8,130 nt of DNA from CAZSSM01 sp964609385 (lineage in GTDB: Bacteria; Planctomycetota; Planctomycetia; Isosphaerales; Isosphaeraceae), in contig CAZSSM010000158.1 of the NCBI GenBank assembly GCA_964609385.1, forward strand, positions 1 through 8,130. The letters are read 5' to 3'. The notes beneath the pieces are model-generated. The model searched no databases. It saw only the letters and a program-made list of their open reading frames with translations, and was not told the DNA's origin. Positions 5,346-8,130 of the stretch are shown here, in pieces. Position 1 is the first letter of the stretch. Every line of letters starts with the position of its first letter. A program made the position numbers and the translations under genes.

Positions 5346-6002
5346 TCAACCCTTAGGTTCGAGCTTGGCAAAGAGTTCGGTCAAGGGGAGTATGAATCCG
5401 GGGAGCAGATCCACGGCATCGAGGGTGTCCGACTCGTTCAGCTTGGTCGGGTCGGCGGCCTCGGGCCGGTAGATATCGATGGTCCGTTTCCGACCGTCGA
5501 CTTCCCAGACGAGTCGGACACCGGCCTCGAAATACTCTCGGCGCTTGATCTCCATCTCGCGGCGGGTATTGCTTCGACTGAGGACCTCGACGGCCAGGTC
5601 GGGGACGACTGCCGGCACCGCCTCGGACGGCACCTGGCGATTCGGCAGGCGGTCCCAACCGATGAAGCTGACGTCGGGGATCCGGACCAAAGTCGGATTG
5701 AGCCGCATCATGCCCCCTTCGCCGAGGACCAGGCCCAAGTCGAGCTTGTCGATATGCTGCATGATTCGGAAGGCGAGTTGGGCTGCGAGATAGGATTCGG
5801 CGAATCCCAAGGGTTTCTCCACTAGGATGCCGTCGACCAGTTCACAGAAGCGTCCTGTTTGGTCATTGATTCGGATCACGTCGTCGACGGTCGCCGACCC
5901 AACCGGGCCGCTCAGGCGGATCCGCTCCGGGGGAACATGGCCGAGACGCTCCTGGACTTCGGCGAACGTCGCGTATCGGGGCGAAGATGCCACGATGGCC
6001 AT
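5346..6002 (-). CDS. Uma2-family (DUF820) PD-(D/E)XK endonuclease-fold protein
   Basis: The 218-residue protein matches the usual Uma2 (PF05685) length and layout. RFCELVDGILVEKPLG (51-66) is the conserved N-terminal strand pair, followed by an AAQLAFRI helix (73-80). GEGGMMRLNPTLVRIPDVSF (94-113) carries the candidate catalytic Asp110. VVPDLAVEVLSRSNTRREME (132-151) carries Glu139, Lys153 follows in IKRREYFEAG, and GVRLVWEVDG (161-170) is the closing strand. The D-E-K set of the restriction-endonuclease-like fold is intact, so nuclease activity is possible; the family's cellular role is not established, though it is greatly expanded in cyanobacteria and planctomycetes. The start is ATG 6002. 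AAAGGA lies about 13 nt upstream, which is a long spacing. The gene is 58 nt downstream of the pfkB-type gene on the same strand, and its stop lies 10 nt from the DUF547 stop on the other strand. Confidence 0.9.
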   Translation of the reverse strand: MAIVASSPRYATFAEVQERLGHVPPERIRLSGPVGSATVDDVIRINDQTGRFCELVDGILVEKPLGFAESYLAAQLAFRIMQHIDKLDLGLVLGEGGMMRLNPTLVRIPDVSFIGWDRLPNRQVPSEAVPAVVPDLAVEVLSRSNTRREMEIKRREYFEAGVRLVWEVDGRKRTIDIYRPEAADPTKLNESDTLDAVDLLPGFILPLTELFAKLEPKG

Positions 6003-6060
6003 GATAGATCATCAGTCCTTTGTGAAGAGAATTGAGGTTTGAGAGTTCAAGCGAGCTGAA

Positions 6061-7053
6061 TCAAATCTCTTGAATATCGAGGGGCAGACGATCGAGGAAG
6101 TCTTGAAGTTCGTCGCGGCCTTGGAAGATGCCGGCGGTGGTGCCGAGGGCTCGGACGCAACTGGCGCCGAGGGCCGAGGCGAATCGGAGGCAGTCGAGTT
6201 CGTCGCGACCTTCGAGGAGGCCGAGGAGATAGCCCGAATCGAAGGCGTCGCCACCCCCGGAGCCGTCGATCGCCTCAACGTCATAGGTTCCGACCCGATA
6301 CTGGCCGGCATCGCTGACCGAGACGCATCCGCGATCGCCGCAGGTGACGATGGAGCGGCGGGCGCCGAGGTCTCGGAAGGCGAGCGCGTGTGAGAGGGGA
6401 TCATCGGGCTGATCGGGCAGGATTAGGGCCGCCTCGTCGCTGTTGGGGAGGAAGACGTCGACCTCGGGCAGGACAGTCCGGAGCGGGCTCAGGTAGTCGG
6501 CCGGACCCGGCGTGGCGACGTCGAGCAGGGTGACGACCCCCCGACGTCTGAGGTTGCGCAAGAGGTCGCGGAGCGGCTCGATCTCCAGACCGGGAAGGAT
6601 CAGGAACCCGCCGAGGTAGAAGACACGGAGTTCGTCGCCGGCCTCATCGAGGCGCTGGCACGCGCGTTGGAGATCGTCGACGGCGAGCCCCGCATTGGCG
6701 CCGAAACAGTGGATGAACCGGCGGTCCTGACCTTGGACGTTGAGGATGAGCGTCTGGCTGGTGATCCGTTGCGGGTCAACCACCAGTCCATCGGTGGCGA
6801 CGCCGGCCGCCTCGAAGGTCTCGGCGACGAACCGCCCGAAGAGGTCGTCGCCGACGCGCCCGCAGACCTGAACCGATGCGCCGAGTCGGGCCAGGATGAC
6901 CGAGGCGTTGGCGGCCAGGCCACCGATGTTGAGGACCAGCTCGTCGACGGCGGTCAGCCCGCCCGGCGGCGGCAAATCGGGGATCGCCGGGCAGACGTGG
7001 TCGGCGACGATCACCCCAGCGCAGAGCGCGGAGGGACGACGAACAGCGTCCAT
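6061..7053 (-). CDS. PfkB-family carbohydrate kinase
   Basis: The 330-residue protein is a ribokinase/PfkB-type sugar or nucleoside kinase, phosphorylating a hydroxyl with ATP in the cytosol. NIGGLAANAS (42-51) is the N-terminal GG-x(3)-N substrate motif, and GRVGDDLFG (65-73) is the conserved strand after it. LPNSDEAALI (202-211) is the PN-x-x-E metal/ATP motif. The C-terminal signature is DGSGGGDAF (263-271) with Asp269 as the catalytic base and G266-G268 forming the anion hole; DGSGGGD differs from the usual DTxGAGD. Length is normal for the family. GGAGG lies 11 nt before ATG 7053 and a second GGAG sits closer. The gene begins 36 nt after the ftsH stop on the same strand, so co-transcription is likely. 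The substrate (ribose, fructose, adenosine or a deoxy-keto-sugar) cannot be set from sequence alone. Confidence 0.9.
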   Translation of the reverse strand: MDAVRRPSALCAGVIVADHVCPAIPDLPPPGGLTAVDELVLNIGGLAANASVILARLGASVQVCGRVGDDLFGRFVAETFEAAGVATDGLVVDPQRITSQTLILNVQGQDRRFIHCFGANAGLAVDDLQRACQRLDEAGDELRVFYLGGFLILPGLEIEPLRDLLRNLRRRGVVTLLDVATPGPADYLSPLRTVLPEVDVFLPNSDEAALILPDQPDDPLSHALAFRDLGARRSIVTCGDRGCVSVSDAGQYRVGTYDVEAIDGSGGGDAFDSGYLLGLLEGRDELDCLRFASALGASCVRALGTTAGIFQGRDELQDFLDRLPLDIQEI

Positions 7054-7089
7054 GGCTCCGGATCCCTCCAGGTAACGTCAAATTAGGAA

Positions 7090-8130
7090 TCAGTTCGGGT
7101 CGTCATGCCCGTGATGGTGGTCGGGGTCGATCCCGTTGTCGTTCGCACCCACCGGGACGGTCGGGGGCGTCCGCATGGCGCCATTGGACTCGGAGCTCTG
7201 ATGCGTCTTGGAGGCCTGATCGCCGATGAGGTCGCGGATCTCGTCGTCGGAGAGGACTTCGCGCTCGATGAGGACCTCGGAGAGGGAGTCGAGCTTGTCA
7301 CGGTTGTTCCGGAGCAGCGAGAGGGCGCGTTGTTCGGAGTCGGTGATGATCCGGCCGATCTCCTCGTCGATGATCTGAGCGGTGTGCTCGGAGTGCTCGC
7401 GGCGCGTCTCGCTGATCTCACGACCGAGGAAGGGGTGTTCCTCGGAGGAGCCGTGGCTGACCGGACCGAGCCGGTCGCTCATGCCCCACTTGGTCACCAT
7501 CATCCGGGCCAGCCGAGTGGCGTGATCGATGTCGGCCTGGGCCCCCGAGGTGACCTCGCCGAAGACCAACTGCTCGGCGGCGCGTCCGCCCATTGTGATC
7601 TCGATGTTGGCCAGGACCTTGGATCGGGTGTAGGTGATCCGGTCCTCCTCGGGCAGGAACATGGTGACGCCGCCGGTCCGTCCGCGCGGGATGATCGTGA
7701 CCTTGTGGAGCGGGTCGGCGTTGGGGTTGAGCCAGGCGACCAGGGCGTGACCGGCCTCGTGGAAGGCGGTCAGCCGCTTCTCGGTCTCGGTCAGGATGTC
7801 CTCACGCTTGGCGCCGATGAGGATCTTGTCGCGGGCCTGGTCGAAGTCGTTCATGTCGACCTGGTCCTTGTCCTGACGCGTGGCCATCAGGGCCGCCTCG
7901 TTGACGAGGTTGGCCAGGTCCGCGCCCGACATCCCGACGGTCCCGCTGGCGATCCGCTCCAGGTCGACGTGCTCGTCCAGGGGGACTTGCCGGGTATGAA
8001 CTTTGAGGATCTCCAGGCGGCCCTTCTTGGAGGGGCGCCCGACCTCGACGTGGCGGTCGAACCGGCCGGGTCGCAGCAGGGCCGGGTCGAGCACGTCGGG
8101 CGGGGGGGTGGCCGCTAGCACGATCACGCT
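7090..8130 (-). CDS. ftsH: ATP-dependent zinc metalloprotease FtsH (partial, N-terminus off right edge)
   Basis: The 346 residues here are the C-terminal half of FtsH, a membrane-anchored hexameric AAA+ protease that extracts and degrades membrane and misfolded proteins. Numbering from the Ile-Val-Leu strand at the right edge (residue 1 at 8127): the second region of homology with LLRPGRFDR gives arginine fingers R22 and R25, and the AAA lid has GMSGADLANLVNEAAL (65-80). The zinc site is HEAGH (123-127), with Asp199 in GAQADIDHAT as probable third ligand. MVTKWGMSDRLGP (210-222) is conserved in the M41 peptidase domain. The usual sensor-1 block ATNRPD reads ATPPPD here, so the sensor Asn is Pro. 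The protein ends in a His/Asp-rich tail (DPDHHHGHDDPN). The transmembrane segments, Walker A and Walker B lie outside the window. The pfkB-type kinase follows after 36 nt. Confidence 0.96.
   Translation of the reverse strand, partial: SVIVLAATPPPDVLDPALLRPGRFDRHVEVGRPSKKGRLEILKVHTRQVPLDEHVDLERIASGTVGMSGADLANLVNEAALMATRQDKDQVDMNDFDQARDKILIGAKREDILTETEKRLTAFHEAGHALVAWLNPNADPLHKVTIIPRGRTGGVTMFLPEEDRITYTRSKVLANIEITMGGRAAEQLVFGEVTSGAQADIDHATRLARMMVTKWGMSDRLGPVSHGSSEEHPFLGREISETRREHSEHTAQIIDEEIGRIITDSEQRALSLLRNNRDKLDSLSEVLIEREVLSDDEIRDLIGDQASKTHQSSESNGAMRTPPTVPVGANDNGIDPDHHHGHDDPN

Noticed and set aside
7105..8118. A 337-codon open frame on the plus strand opposite ftsH
   Set aside because: It is the antisense shadow of a GC-rich gene with clear FtsH motifs; its Val/Gly/Asp-rich product matches no family and it has no ribosome binding site.

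Overview
The window is GC-rich (hand-counted 60-nt samples give about 68-72% G+C in the enzyme genes and about 52% inside the cytochrome gene). The gene mix is a secreted dihaem c-type cytochrome, a DUF547 protein, Uma2-family nucleases, a PfkB-type sugar kinase and FtsH. That mix and the composition suggest a planctomycete, possibly of the Isosphaeraceae. This is inference from gene content; no rRNA or other marker is present.

Layout, left to right. (1) Positions 1-691, minus strand: an incomplete gene running off the left edge, with an N-terminal helix-turn-helix like phage terminase small subunits, followed by an acidic and then a Pro/Ser/Thr-rich tail. (2) 692-1234: mostly non-coding, with a sharply AT-rich patch near 884-928 and a probable remnant of an IS3-type transposase C-terminus at 1020-1121. 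(3) 1235-2245, plus: a fumarylacetoacetate hydrolase (FAH) superfamily enzyme. It converges on (4) 2314-3585, minus: a secreted protein with two CxxCH haem sites. A strong hairpin lies between their stops. (5) 3586-4318: an intergenic stretch holding a 5'-truncated, catalytically damaged Uma2 remnant and a perfect hairpin. (6) 4319-5335, plus: an exported DUF547 protein. (7) 5346-8130, minus: three genes in the order ftsH (incomplete at the right edge), pfkB-type kinase, intact Uma2, with gaps of 36 and 58 nt, so possibly one transcription unit.

The genes do not form an obvious single pathway. The likely functional groups are ftsH with its downstream kinase and Uma2 gene (co-transcription inferred from spacing only) and the two divergently arranged exported proteins (dihaem cytochrome and DUF547). 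I found no rRNA, tRNA, CRISPR array or complete mobile element. I also see no convincing evidence of a new multi-gene system. The best leads are the FtsH copy lacking the usual sensor-1 Asn, the HTH/acidic-tail protein at the left edge, the low-GC dihaem protein, and the pair of Uma2 loci (one intact, one decayed) flanking the DUF547 gene.
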